From: Bradyrhizobium sp. | GTDB taxonomy: Bacteria; Pseudomonadota; Alphaproteobacteria; Rhizobiales; Xanthobacteraceae | DNA: 64,000 nt | Direction of reading: 5' to 3' | Assembly (NCBI RefSeq): GCF_022844465.1 | Contig: NZ_JALHLP010000022.1 | Coordinates: forward strand, 1-64,000 | In this document: in pieces, positions 52,104 to 60,169 of the stretch | Numbering within the stretch: the first letter of the stretch is position 1 | Layout: the number at the start of each line of letters is the position of its first letter | Position numbers and translations under genes: made by a program | The notes under the pieces: model-generated | Told to the model about the DNA's origin: nothing | What the model saw: the letters and a program-made list of their open reading frames with translations, nothing else | The model's database searches: none

Positions 52104-52712
52104 CTATTTGGCCGGCGCCGGGGTCGGATTGAAGTCCACCTTCGGCGCCGTCGAGATCGCCTTCTCGTTCTCGACCGAGAAGTTCGGCTTTTCCTTGTAG
52201 CCGAACATCATCGCCGTCAGGTTGTTCGGGAATGTCCGGATGCCCACGTTGTAATCCTGCACCGCCTTGATGTAGCGGTTGCGCGCCACGGTGATGCGGT
52301 TCTCGGTGCCTTCGAGCTGCGCCATCAAATCGCGAAACAGCGCGTCCGACTTCAGCTGCGGATAATTTTCGGTCACCACCAACAGCCGCGACAGCGCGCC
52401 CGACAATTCGCCCTGGGCGGCCTGGAACTTCTGGAACGCGGCGGGATCGTTCAGCACATCGGGGGTCGCCTGGATGCTGCCGACCTTGGCGCGCGCATTG
52501 GTGACCCCGAGCAGCACGTCCTTTTCCTGCTGCGCAAAACCCTTCACCGAGTTGACGAGGTTCGGCACCAGATCGGCACGGCGCTGGTACTGGTTGACCA
52601 CCTCCGACCAGCCCGACTTGACCTGCTCGTCATTGGTCTGGATCGCGTTGTAGCCGCAATTGGTCAGGCTGAGGGTCGCCAGCGCCGCCAGCACGGTCCA
52701 AAATCTGCGCAT
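52104..52712 (-). CDS. lemA: LemA family lipoprotein
   Basis: A 202-residue protein with a signal sequence and lipobox-like SLTNCGYN, so probably a lipoprotein. The LemA core is clear: NAIQTNDEQVKSGWSEVVNQYQRRADLVPNLVNSVKGFA, then GELSGALSRLLVVTENYPQLKSDALFRDLMAQLEGTENRI and RTFPNNLTAMMFGYKEKPNF. The fold is a helical bundle. Function in bacteria is not settled. The start at 52712 precedes the signal peptide; the frame opens further upstream into the divergent enoyl-CoA hydratase region. Confidence 0.92.
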   Translation of the reverse strand: MRRFWTVLAALATLSLTNCGYNAIQTNDEQVKSGWSEVVNQYQRRADLVPNLVNSVKGFAQQEKDVLLGVTNARAKVGSIQATPDVLNDPAAFQKFQAAQGELSGALSRLLVVTENYPQLKSDALFRDLMAQLEGTENRITVARNRYIKAVQDYNVGIRTFPNNLTAMMFGYKEKPNFSVENEKAISTAPKVDFNPTPAPAK

Positions 52713-52869
52713 CGATGAATCTCCCGCTTGTTTCGTCGCCACGATAGCAGATTGGCTGCTGCAGGTATGCAGCCGTGAGCCCGCCTGCGGTCCGATTTGC
52801 CGTGGTTGGCCCTTGCCTATCGTCCGGTGAAACAACAACATGACCGGATAAGAACAGAGGGAGGGCCGA

Positions 52870-53730
52870 TTGACCGCTTTCGAAACCATCGTCGTGGAGC
52901 GGCCGGAGCCGCGCATCGCGCGGATCGTGATGAACCGGCCCGAGGCGCGCAACGCCCAGAACCTGCAGATGACCTACGACCTCAACGCGGCCTTCGACCA
53001 CGCGGTGCAGGACGACGCCGTCAAGGTCATCATTCTCGCCGGCAACGGTCCGCATTTTTCCGCCGGGCATGATCTGCGCCCGGGCGGAAAGAATGTCGCC
53101 GGCGTGGATTTTCCGCCGGTCGGAAATTGGGGCGGGTTCGCGGAACCGAACGCCCATGGTCGCTTTGCGCGCGAGCAGGAAATCTATCTGCAGATCACCC
53201 GGCGCTGGCGCAACCTGGCCAAGCCGACGATCGCGGAAGTGCATGGCAAGTGCATCGCCGGCGGCCTGATGCTGGCCTGGGCCTGCGATCTCATCGTCGC
53301 GAGCCAGGACGCGGAGTTCTGCGATCCCGTCGTCACCATGGGCGTCTGCGGCGTCGAATGGTTCGTGCATCCCTGGGAACTCGGCCCGCGCAAGGCCAAG
53401 GAACTGCTGTTCACCGCCGACGTCTGGAACGCGGAGGAAGCGCATCGGCTTGGCATGGTGAACCACGTGGTGCCGCGTGGCGATCTGTCTTCCTTCGTCT
53501 TGAGGCTTGCCGAAAGGATCGCGGCAAAACCCTCTTTCGCACTGAAGCTGACAAAGGAGGCCGTCAATCGTTCGGTCGATGTGATGGGGCAACCGGCCGC
53601 GATCGAGCACGCGTTCGCGCTGCATCAACTCTGCCACGCGCATAATCTGCAGGAATTCGGCATGGTGGTGGATCCCGCAGGGCTTCATCCGTCGGTCCGC
53701 AAGCCGACGCCAGCCACCCAGGACAAGTAG
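52870..53730 (+). CDS. Enoyl-CoA hydratase/isomerase family protein
   Basis: A 286-residue crotonase-fold protein with a TTG start preceded by GAGGGAGGG. The oxyanion-hole block is SAGHDLRPGG. The second block KPTIAEVHGKCIAGGLMLAWACDLIVAS is clear, but the catalytic Glu usually at the GxxxGG...E region appears altered (VGVCGVEWFVHP), so isomerase or hydrolase activity is possible. It is probably the first gene of a unit with two acyl-CoA dehydrogenases, with a 14-nt gap to the next gene. Confidence 0.88.
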   Translation: MTAFETIVVERPEPRIARIVMNRPEARNAQNLQMTYDLNAAFDHAVQDDAVKVIILAGNGPHFSAGHDLRPGGKNVAGVDFPPVGNWGGFAEPNAHGRFAREQEIYLQITRRWRNLAKPTIAEVHGKCIAGGLMLAWACDLIVASQDAEFCDPVVTMGVCGVEWFVHPWELGPRKAKELLFTADVWNAEEAHRLGMVNHVVPRGDLSSFVLRLAERIAAKPSFALKLTKEAVNRSVDVMGQPAAIEHAFALHQLCHAHNLQEFGMVVDPAGLHPSVRKPTPATQDK

Positions 53731-53744
53731 GAAAAGCAGATCAG

Positions 53745-54893
53745 ATGGACCTCACCTTGAGCGACGAGCAGCGGCTGCTGCGCGAAAGCGTCGACCGCTT
53801 CGTCAAGGAGACCTACACCGCCGACCGTCGCCGCAGGCTCGCCAACGATACCGCAGGCTTCAGCCCCGAGATCTGGAAACGGTTCGCGGACCTCGGCTGG
53901 CTGGCGCTGCCGATTGCCGAGACCGATGGCGGGCTTGGCGGCGGCGCCGTCGAAATCGGCATCCTGATGGAAGCGTTCGGGCGGGGACTTGCTTGCGAAC
54001 CCTATCTCTCCACCGTCGTGATCGGCGCATCGCTGATATCAGCATGCGGCACCAAAGCGCAGAAGCAGGCGCTGCTCCCGAAAATCGCCGAGGGTTCGCT
54101 GGTGCTGGCGTTTGCGCATTCGGAACGCCAGGCGCGGTTCGATCTGGCGGACGTTCGGACCACCGCGAAGAAGACGCCTGACGGCTGGCGCCTCGACGGG
54201 CACAAGATCGCGGTGCTCGACGGCAGCGCCGCCGGCCAGATCATCGTCTCGGCCCGCATTGACGACGGACGCGGGAAAGCCGGCAGGCTCGGCCTGTTCC
54301 TGGCGCCACGAAGCGCGCCTGGCCTCGCCGCGCGCGACTTCGCCCGCCTTGGCGGTGGCAGGGCCTGCAACCTCGACCTCGGCGACGTCAGGCTTTCCGC
54401 CGACGCCCTGCTCGGCGATATCAGCGACGTATTGCCCGCGATCGAAGCGGCGGTCGATCGGGCGATGGCCGCGCTCGGCGCCGAGGCCGTCGGCATCATG
54501 CAGACGCTGCTGGACCAGACGCTCGAATACACCAAAATGCGAAAGCAATTCGGACGGCCGCTGTCCGCCAACCAGGTGATCCGTCACCGGCTGGCCGACA
54601 TGGCGATGCAGTGCGACGAGGCGCGCTCGATGGCGTTGCGCGCCGCGCTGATGATCAATGCCGAACCGGTTGAACGCAGCCGCGCGGCCTCGGGCGCGAA
54701 AGCCAAGATCGGCAAATGCGCGCGCTACGTTGCCGAGCAATCCGTCCAGCTTCACGGCGCGATGGGGGTCACCGAGGAGCTCGACATCGGCGCCTATTTC
54801 AAGCGCCTGCTCGCCTTCGACACGCTGTTCGGCGGCAGCGCCCACCATTATCGCCGTCACGCCGCGCTTGGCGGCCGCGCCGCTCAGGCCTGA
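53745..54893 (+). CDS. Acyl-CoA dehydrogenase, small PimD-like subunit
   Basis: A 382-residue protein opening MDLTLSDEQRLLRESVDRFV, the pattern of PimD-type small subunits. It retains the FAD/dimer helices (KMRKQFGRPLSANQVIRHRLADMAM) and the C-terminal HGAMGVTEELDIGAYFKRL, but neither usual catalytic Glu position is acidic. Such proteins often pair with a second acyl-CoA dehydrogenase in a heteromer where only one subunit is catalytic. The following gene, 13 nt away, is the expected partner. Confidence 0.85.
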   Translation: MDLTLSDEQRLLRESVDRFVKETYTADRRRRLANDTAGFSPEIWKRFADLGWLALPIAETDGGLGGGAVEIGILMEAFGRGLACEPYLSTVVIGASLISACGTKAQKQALLPKIAEGSLVLAFAHSERQARFDLADVRTTAKKTPDGWRLDGHKIAVLDGSAAGQIIVSARIDDGRGKAGRLGLFLAPRSAPGLAARDFARLGGGRACNLDLGDVRLSADALLGDISDVLPAIEAAVDRAMAALGAEAVGIMQTLLDQTLEYTKMRKQFGRPLSANQVIRHRLADMAMQCDEARSMALRAALMINAEPVERSRAASGAKAKIGKCARYVAEQSVQLHGAMGVTEELDIGAYFKRLLAFDTLFGGSAHHYRRHAALGGRAAQA

Positions 54894-54906
54894 ACAGGAG
54901 CACACC

Positions 54907-56103
54907 ATGGATCTCAGTTTCAACGCCGAAGAGCGCGCCTTCGAGCAGGAAGTCCGCGACTTCATCGCGGCCAACCTCACGGCGGAGATGAAGCGCGCGA
55001 CCGCGTTGACGCCCTCGGTGTTCTCCGACCCCGACATCGGCATGGCCTGGCAGCGCGCCTTGCACAAGAAGGGCTGGGGTGCGCCGGGCTGGCCGGTCGA
55101 GCATGGTGGGCCGGACTGGACGCCGGCGCAGCGCTGGATCTTCGAGGCCGAATGCGCCCGCGCCGGCGCGCCGAACGTGAATGTCATGGGCGTCAAGATG
55201 GTCGGCCCCGTCATCATCGGCTTCGGCTCACCCGCGCAGAAGAATTTCTACCTGCCGCGGATTCTCTCCGGCGAAGACTACTGGTGCCAGGGCTATTCGG
55301 AACCCGGCTCCGGATCCGACCTCGCCTCGCTGAAAACCCGCGCAGTGCGCGACGGCGACGACTACGTCGTCAACGGCACCAAGATCTGGACTACCCACGC
55401 CCATCACGCCAACCGGATGTTCGCGCTGGTGCGCACCAGCGAGACCGAGCGGCAGCAGGACGGCATCAGCTTCATCCTGATCGACATGAAGAGCCCCGGC
55501 ATCACCACCCGACCGATCCTGACTATCGGCGGCGACCACGAGGTCAACCAGGTGTTCTTCGACGATGTGCGCGTGCCCGTCGCCAACCGGGTCGGCGAGG
55601 AAGGCAAGGGCTGGACCTACGGCAAATATCTGCTCGAGTTCGAGCGCGGCTCCGGCATCGCCTCGGCGAAACTGCGCGACGCGCTGAAGACGGTTTCCGA
55701 CCTGGCCCGGTCCGACGCCACCGGACGCGCCATCGACGATCCCGATATCGCGGTGCGAATGTCGGAGATCGAGGTCGATATCGACACGCTTGAGATGACC
55801 GAGTTGCGCGTGCTGTCGGCGCTGCAGACCGGGCAGAATCCGGGCGCGGTGTCGTCGCTGCTGAAGCTGCGGGTCAGCGAAATCCGCCAGGCGGTGACGC
55901 GGCTCGGCGTCGAGGTGATCGGTCATGACGGGCTCTATGTCGAGCCGATGCGGCCGCTCTACCGGCTCAACGAGACGCCGGGAATTCCCGAGGAGATGCT
56001 CCCGGTCGTGCCCGAATATCTGAACGGCCGCGCCTACACGATCTTCGGCGGCTCCTCGGAGATCCAGCGGGACATCGTGGCGAAGATGGTGTTGGGGTTG
56101 TAG
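54907..56103 (+). CDS. Acyl-CoA dehydrogenase, large PimC-like subunit
   Basis: A 398-residue protein opening MDLSFNAEERAFEQEVRDFI, as in PimC-type large subunits. Motifs are GWGAPGWPVEHGGPDWTPAQRWIFEAE, QGYSEPGSGSDLASLKTRAVRDGDDYVVNGTKIWTT and the C-terminal IFGGSSEIQRDIVAKMVLG. With the preceding gene it forms the layout of heteromeric dehydrogenases acting on dicarboxylic or ring-derived CoA esters. The substrate is inferred only. The stop is followed by a copy of the palindromic element. Confidence 0.87.
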   Translation: MDLSFNAEERAFEQEVRDFIAANLTAEMKRATALTPSVFSDPDIGMAWQRALHKKGWGAPGWPVEHGGPDWTPAQRWIFEAECARAGAPNVNVMGVKMVGPVIIGFGSPAQKNFYLPRILSGEDYWCQGYSEPGSGSDLASLKTRAVRDGDDYVVNGTKIWTTHAHHANRMFALVRTSETERQQDGISFILIDMKSPGITTRPILTIGGDHEVNQVFFDDVRVPVANRVGEEGKGWTYGKYLLEFERGSGIASAKLRDALKTVSDLARSDATGRAIDDPDIAVRMSEIEVDIDTLEMTELRVLSALQTGQNPGAVSSLLKLRVSEIRQAVTRLGVEVIGHDGLYVEPMRPLYRLNETPGIPEEMLPVVPEYLNGRAYTIFGGSSEIQRDIVAKMVLGL

Positions 56104-56117
56104 GCCCTCTCTCCGCC

Positions 56118-56222
56118 GTCATTCCGGGGCAGCCCGCAGGGCTGAACCCGGAATCCATTTCGCAACGAAGCATGCGGCCCAATAGATTCCGGGTTCAACG
56201 CTTCGCGTTGCCCCGGAATGAC
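56118..56222. repeat. Palindromic intergenic element, copy 3
   Basis: The ends GTCATTCCGGGGC and GCCCCGGAATGAC are perfect inverted repeats of 13 bp. Internal hairpins are AGCCC-GCA-GGGCT and CAACGC-TTC-GCGTTG, with an inner GAACCCGGAATC/GATTCCGGGTTC pair. It lies between convergent genes. Confidence 0.88.
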
Positions 56223-56241
56223 AGTGGAGAGAGCGCGTCCC

Positions 56242-58566
56242 TCACACCCCCGCCTTCGCATCCCGGATCGCCTGCCAGATTTTCGCCGGCGTCAATGGCG
56301 TGTTGAGTTGCTTGATGCCGAGTTCGCTCAAGGCGTCCATCACGCCGTTGGTGATACAGGGTGGACCGCCGATGGCGCCGGACTCGCCGCAACCCTTGGC
56401 GCCAAGCGGGTTGGTGCGGCAGGGCGCGGATTGATCCAGCGTCACCGCAATCGGCGGAATGTCGTCGGCGCGCGGCACGCAATAGTCCTGGTAGCTCGCG
56501 GTCAGCAACTGGCCTTCCTCGTTGTAGACGACGCCCTCATACAGCGCCTGCCCGATGCCTTGCGCCACGCCGCCATGCACCTGGCCGGTAACCAGCATCG
56601 GATTGACGGCGATGCCGACGTCGTCGACCGTGGTGTAGCGCACTACCTTGCTGACGCCGGTTTCCGGATCGATCTCGATCTCGCAGACATGCGCGCCGTT
56701 CGGCCAGCTCGGACCATCGACCTCGCCTTCGGAATCCACGGAAAGCCGCGCGCCATTTTCCTTTTTTGCGATCTCGAACAGGCTGACGCGCCGGTCGGTG
56801 CCGACCACGGTCAGCCAGCCATCGCGATATTCAATGTCCCCGACGGAGGTTTCCAGCAGGGTTGCGGCCTTCTCGCGCGCCTTGTTGATCATGTCATTGG
56901 TTGAGACGGCGACCGCGGTGCCGCCTACAAAGAGCGAGCGCGAGCCGACGCTCCCGAAGCCGGTGGCCAGATCGGTGTCGCCCTGCACCACGTCGATCTT
57001 GTCCATGGCAATGCCGAGCGCGTCGGATACCATTTGCGTGTAGGTGGTTTGCAGTCCCTGTCCCATCGCCATCGTTCCGGAATGCAGGACGATGCGCCCC
57101 TCGGCGGTGGCGTGCAGACTGACCTTTTCGGTATGCGCGCGCCCGCCGGTCCATTCGATGTAGCTGGTGAGGCCGCGGCCGTAGAGCAGGCCCTTCTTCT
57201 TCGCCACCCGCTTGCGGGCGGCGAAGCCGTCCCAATCCGCCAGTTCGGACGCCCGCGACAGCATATGCGCGAACGCGCCGGAGTCGTAGACCTGACCAAC
57301 TGCGTTGGTATAGGGCAGCTGCGCCGGCTTGATGTAGTTCATCTTGCGGATGGCGCGCGGATCGATTCCGATCTGGCGCGCGGCAGCATCCATCAGCCGC
57401 TCGACGATGAACACCGCCTCGGGCCGGCCGGCGCCGCGATAGGCGCCGATCGGCGCGGTATGGGTCATCACCGACTTCACTTCGAAATGCACCAGCGGCA
57501 GGTCGTAGACGCCGGTCTGCACGAACGGACCAAGCACCAGCGGAATGATGTTGGCTGCACCTGAGCAATAGGCGCCGGTGCCGCCGACCGAGCGGACGCG
57601 ATAGGCCTGCACGCGGCCCCTGGCGTCGAGCGCGAGTGCGGCGGTCGAGGTGAGATCGCGGCCGTGAGTGCCTCCAACGAATTCGTCGGTGCGCTCGCCG
57701 CGCCAGCGAATCTTCTTAGCCAGTTTTGTCGCGGCGTAGGCGACGATGCCGTCTTCCGGATAAAGATTGGTCTTCTGTCCGAAGCCGCCGCCGATGTCGC
57801 CAACCAGCACGCGAACGCTTTCCTTTGGCCGCTTCAGCACCGCCTCCGCGAGCACGTCGCGGGTGGAGGCAGGGGTCTGCGATTGCACGTGCAGGATCAA
57901 CCGGCCGGATTTCCTGTCGATCTCGGCAATCGTCGAGCGCGGCTCCATCGCCGAGGGAATCAGCCGCTGGCTGACCAGATCGAGCGAGACCACGTGTGCG
58001 GCCGTGGCGAACGCGGCCTCGACCTTGGCCGCGTCGCCGTAGCTCATCGCAGCGACGACATTGTCGGGCGCATCCGGCCATACCAGCGGCGCGCCCGGCT
58101 TGATCGCTTCCAGAGGATCGACCACCGACGGCAGCACCTCATAGTCGACCGCAATCGCCTCCGCCGCGTTCTGCGCCAGAACGCGCGACGTCGCCACCAC
58201 GGCTGCTACCGCCTCGCCGGCGTAGCGCACGACTTCATGGGCGAGCAACCGCCGCGGCGGCACCGTCATCGCCGTGCCGTCCGGCCGCTTGAAGATGGCA
58301 AGCGTCGGTAGCGTGCCGATATCGTCCCTGACCAGATCGACGCCGGTGTAAACCGCTGCAACGCCTGGCATCCCGGCCGCCGCCGCGGTGTCGATCGCGA
58401 CAATCCTGGCGTGCGCATGCGGCGAGCGCAGCACATGCAGCCAAAGCGCGCCGTCCTCCGGCTTGTCGTCGATGAACTGCCCCTTCCCGGTAAGCAATCT
58501 CTGGTCTTCCAAACGCCGAACCGGCTGGCCCGCACCAAAACGCAAATTGCCGGGAAGAATGTTCAT
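56242..58566 (-). CDS. Molybdenum hydroxylase large subunit (xanthine dehydrogenase/CoxL family, form II type)
   Basis: A 774-residue molybdopterin-binding subunit. Motifs are AGQPVRRLEDQRLLTGKGQFIDD, GDIGGGFGQK, the active-site loop AYRGAGRPEA and the catalytic Glu728 in GCGESGA. AYRGAGR, rather than AYRCSF, is typical of form II enzymes, so true CO dehydrogenase activity is not expected. The FAD (medium) and 2Fe-2S (small) subunit genes are absent on both sides: the neighbours are an HtrA protease and acyl-CoA dehydrogenases. The substrate and partner subunits are unknown. Confidence 0.9.
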   Translation of the reverse strand: MNILPGNLRFGAGQPVRRLEDQRLLTGKGQFIDDKPEDGALWLHVLRSPHAHARIVAIDTAAAAGMPGVAAVYTGVDLVRDDIGTLPTLAIFKRPDGTAMTVPPRRLLAHEVVRYAGEAVAAVVATSRVLAQNAAEAIAVDYEVLPSVVDPLEAIKPGAPLVWPDAPDNVVAAMSYGDAAKVEAAFATAAHVVSLDLVSQRLIPSAMEPRSTIAEIDRKSGRLILHVQSQTPASTRDVLAEAVLKRPKESVRVLVGDIGGGFGQKTNLYPEDGIVAYAATKLAKKIRWRGERTDEFVGGTHGRDLTSTAALALDARGRVQAYRVRSVGGTGAYCSGAANIIPLVLGPFVQTGVYDLPLVHFEVKSVMTHTAPIGAYRGAGRPEAVFIVERLMDAAARQIGIDPRAIRKMNYIKPAQLPYTNAVGQVYDSGAFAHMLSRASELADWDGFAARKRVAKKKGLLYGRGLTSYIEWTGGRAHTEKVSLHATAEGRIVLHSGTMAMGQGLQTTYTQMVSDALGIAMDKIDVVQGDTDLATGFGSVGSRSLFVGGTAVAVSTNDMINKAREKAATLLETSVGDIEYRDGWLTVVGTDRRVSLFEIAKKENGARLSVDSEGEVDGPSWPNGAHVCEIEIDPETGVSKVVRYTTVDDVGIAVNPMLVTGQVHGGVAQGIGQALYEGVVYNEEGQLLTASYQDYCVPRADDIPPIAVTLDQSAPCRTNPLGAKGCGESGAIGGPPCITNGVMDALSELGIKQLNTPLTPAKIWQAIRDAKAGV

Positions 58567-58721
58567 CAGTTTGTCCTTCGAGCTTCTTGTTCAATTAGGC
58601 CGGGGTTTTACCGGCTTTTCGGCATAAGACAACTCGCCGCAGGACGCCTCGCTGGAACAGTTGCGACAGCGCCGACGGGCACGGGAGACCGCAGGGGTAA
58701 TTCGCGCCGCCAAGATCTGAT

Positions 58722-59816
58722 CTATTGGCCGCGGGAGATGTCCACGACCTGGACATTGACGTCGCGCGTCTCCGACCCGCGTTTGATGCCGATGCGGACG
58801 CTGTTGCCCGCGCCGACCTGCTCGATCTGATCCGTCAGATCGGAAAGGCGTCGGACCGGCTTGCCGTCGACCTGAACGATGACGTCGCCGACCGCACCTG
58901 AGCCGAAGTCGACGCCGCGGATGCCGGCGCGCTCGGCCGGACTTGAGGGCGCGGTGCGAACGACGATCACCCCTTCGACCCCCATACGCGCCGCAACCGC
59001 CTCGCTGGCAGCGACGATGCCGATGCCCGGCGTCGGCACCCGGCCGTTCTGGATCAGGTCGGGCACCACGCGATTGACGATATCGACCGGGACCGCGAAA
59101 CCGATGCCGGCGCTGGAGCCCGAGGGCGAGATGATTGCGGTGTTGACGCCGATCAGCCGTCCGGCCGAATCCAGCAGCGGACCTCCCGAATTGCCGGGAT
59201 TGATCGCGGTGTCGGTCTGGATCACGTTGGTGATCTCGCGGCCGCTGTCGGTCGGCAGACGCCGCTTGAGCGCGCTGATGATCCCGCTGGTCAGGGATTG
59301 GTCCAGCCCGAACGGATTGCCAATCGCAAACGCCGATTGACCAACCTTGAGTTCGCTTGAACTTCCAAGCGCCACCGGCGGGGGCAGTTGGCGGGGATTC
59401 CTGATCCGTAAGACCGCCAGATCGTAGTTGGGCGCCACGCCGATGATTTCGGCCCGGGCCACTTCCCCTGATGCGAAGCGTACCGCGACGTCACGGCCGC
59501 CTTGTATGACATGATTATTGGTGACCACGTGGCCGTTGTTGTCCCAGACAAATCCGGTGCCGCTGCCGGAAGCCGCGCCGCCTTCGTCTTGCATGAACGG
59601 AATGGCGGAGCCGGATCGAACCGCGACCTGCACCACCGACGGTGAGACGCGCTCGAAGAGTTCGATGTTGGCCCGCTCGGCATCGGAAAGCGGCCCGCGC
59701 TGCTCGACGGGTCGAGCGGTCGAGTGTGTCCACGGGCTGTAGCGGATGTTGGAGAGGGTCAAGGCCACCAGGACCGCTGCAATCACGGCCAGGAAAAGCG
59801 CGAAGCGACGACTCAT
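58722..59816 (-). CDS. HtrA/DegP-like S1C serine protease with one PDZ domain
   Basis: A 364-residue protein. An uncleaved N-terminal anchor (FALFLAVIAAVLVALTLS) is followed by a trypsin-like domain with catalytic His102 (TNNHVIQ), Asp132 (NYDLAVL) and Ser210 (NPGNSGGPL). One PDZ domain covers about 265-355 (VVRTAPSSPAERAGIRG...VGDVIVQVDGKPV). A single PDZ and a membrane anchor make it DegS-like in layout, suggesting regulated cleavage or quality control in the periplasm. It is divergent from the peroxidase locus. Confidence 0.92.
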   Translation of the reverse strand: MSRRFALFLAVIAAVLVALTLSNIRYSPWTHSTARPVEQRGPLSDAERANIELFERVSPSVVQVAVRSGSAIPFMQDEGGAASGSGTGFVWDNNGHVVTNNHVIQGGRDVAVRFASGEVARAEIIGVAPNYDLAVLRIRNPRQLPPPVALGSSSELKVGQSAFAIGNPFGLDQSLTSGIISALKRRLPTDSGREITNVIQTDTAINPGNSGGPLLDSAGRLIGVNTAIISPSGSSAGIGFAVPVDIVNRVVPDLIQNGRVPTPGIGIVAASEAVAARMGVEGVIVVRTAPSSPAERAGIRGVDFGSGAVGDVIVQVDGKPVRRLSDLTDQIEQVGAGNSVRIGIKRGSETRDVNVQVVDISRGQ

Positions 59817-60169
59817 CGATCACTCATTTGGCAATGCCGCCTCACACATCAAACGTATTTGTGGAAGGCAACCGGTTTTCAGGCACCATAGATTTTCGGG
59901 CAGCCATAGCCGGACGCCGCCAGAAGTTTCTCGCTCAAGAGAAGAGGCAACGAACTCAGGCTGCCCTCCGCTTGATTTAGGTAGCGCGGCTCGACCCGCA
60001 AGCTGCGTCCTTGCGGCGGTCTACGGGGCTTCTTCTCCCAAGCGCCGGCTCGGACATCGCGCGGCCAAAGATGTCCACAGGTGTCCACAGGCCCAAGAAG
60101 CTAACTCACGATAATTTCACGACTTTTCCCGCAACCTAACCTTCAAGGTAGCGGGCCGGGAAACGTTCA
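59817..60169. other. Divergent intergenic region between the protease and heme peroxidase genes
   Basis: About 350 bp that should contain both promoters. TGTCCACAGG occurs twice in tandem at about 60070-60090. No RNA gene or convincing coding frame was found. Confidence 0.5.

Noticed and set aside
60068..60092. Tandem TGTCCACAGG as possible DnaA boxes
   Set aside because: DnaA boxes need TTATCCACA-like cores. Only part of the core matches and there is no other origin feature.
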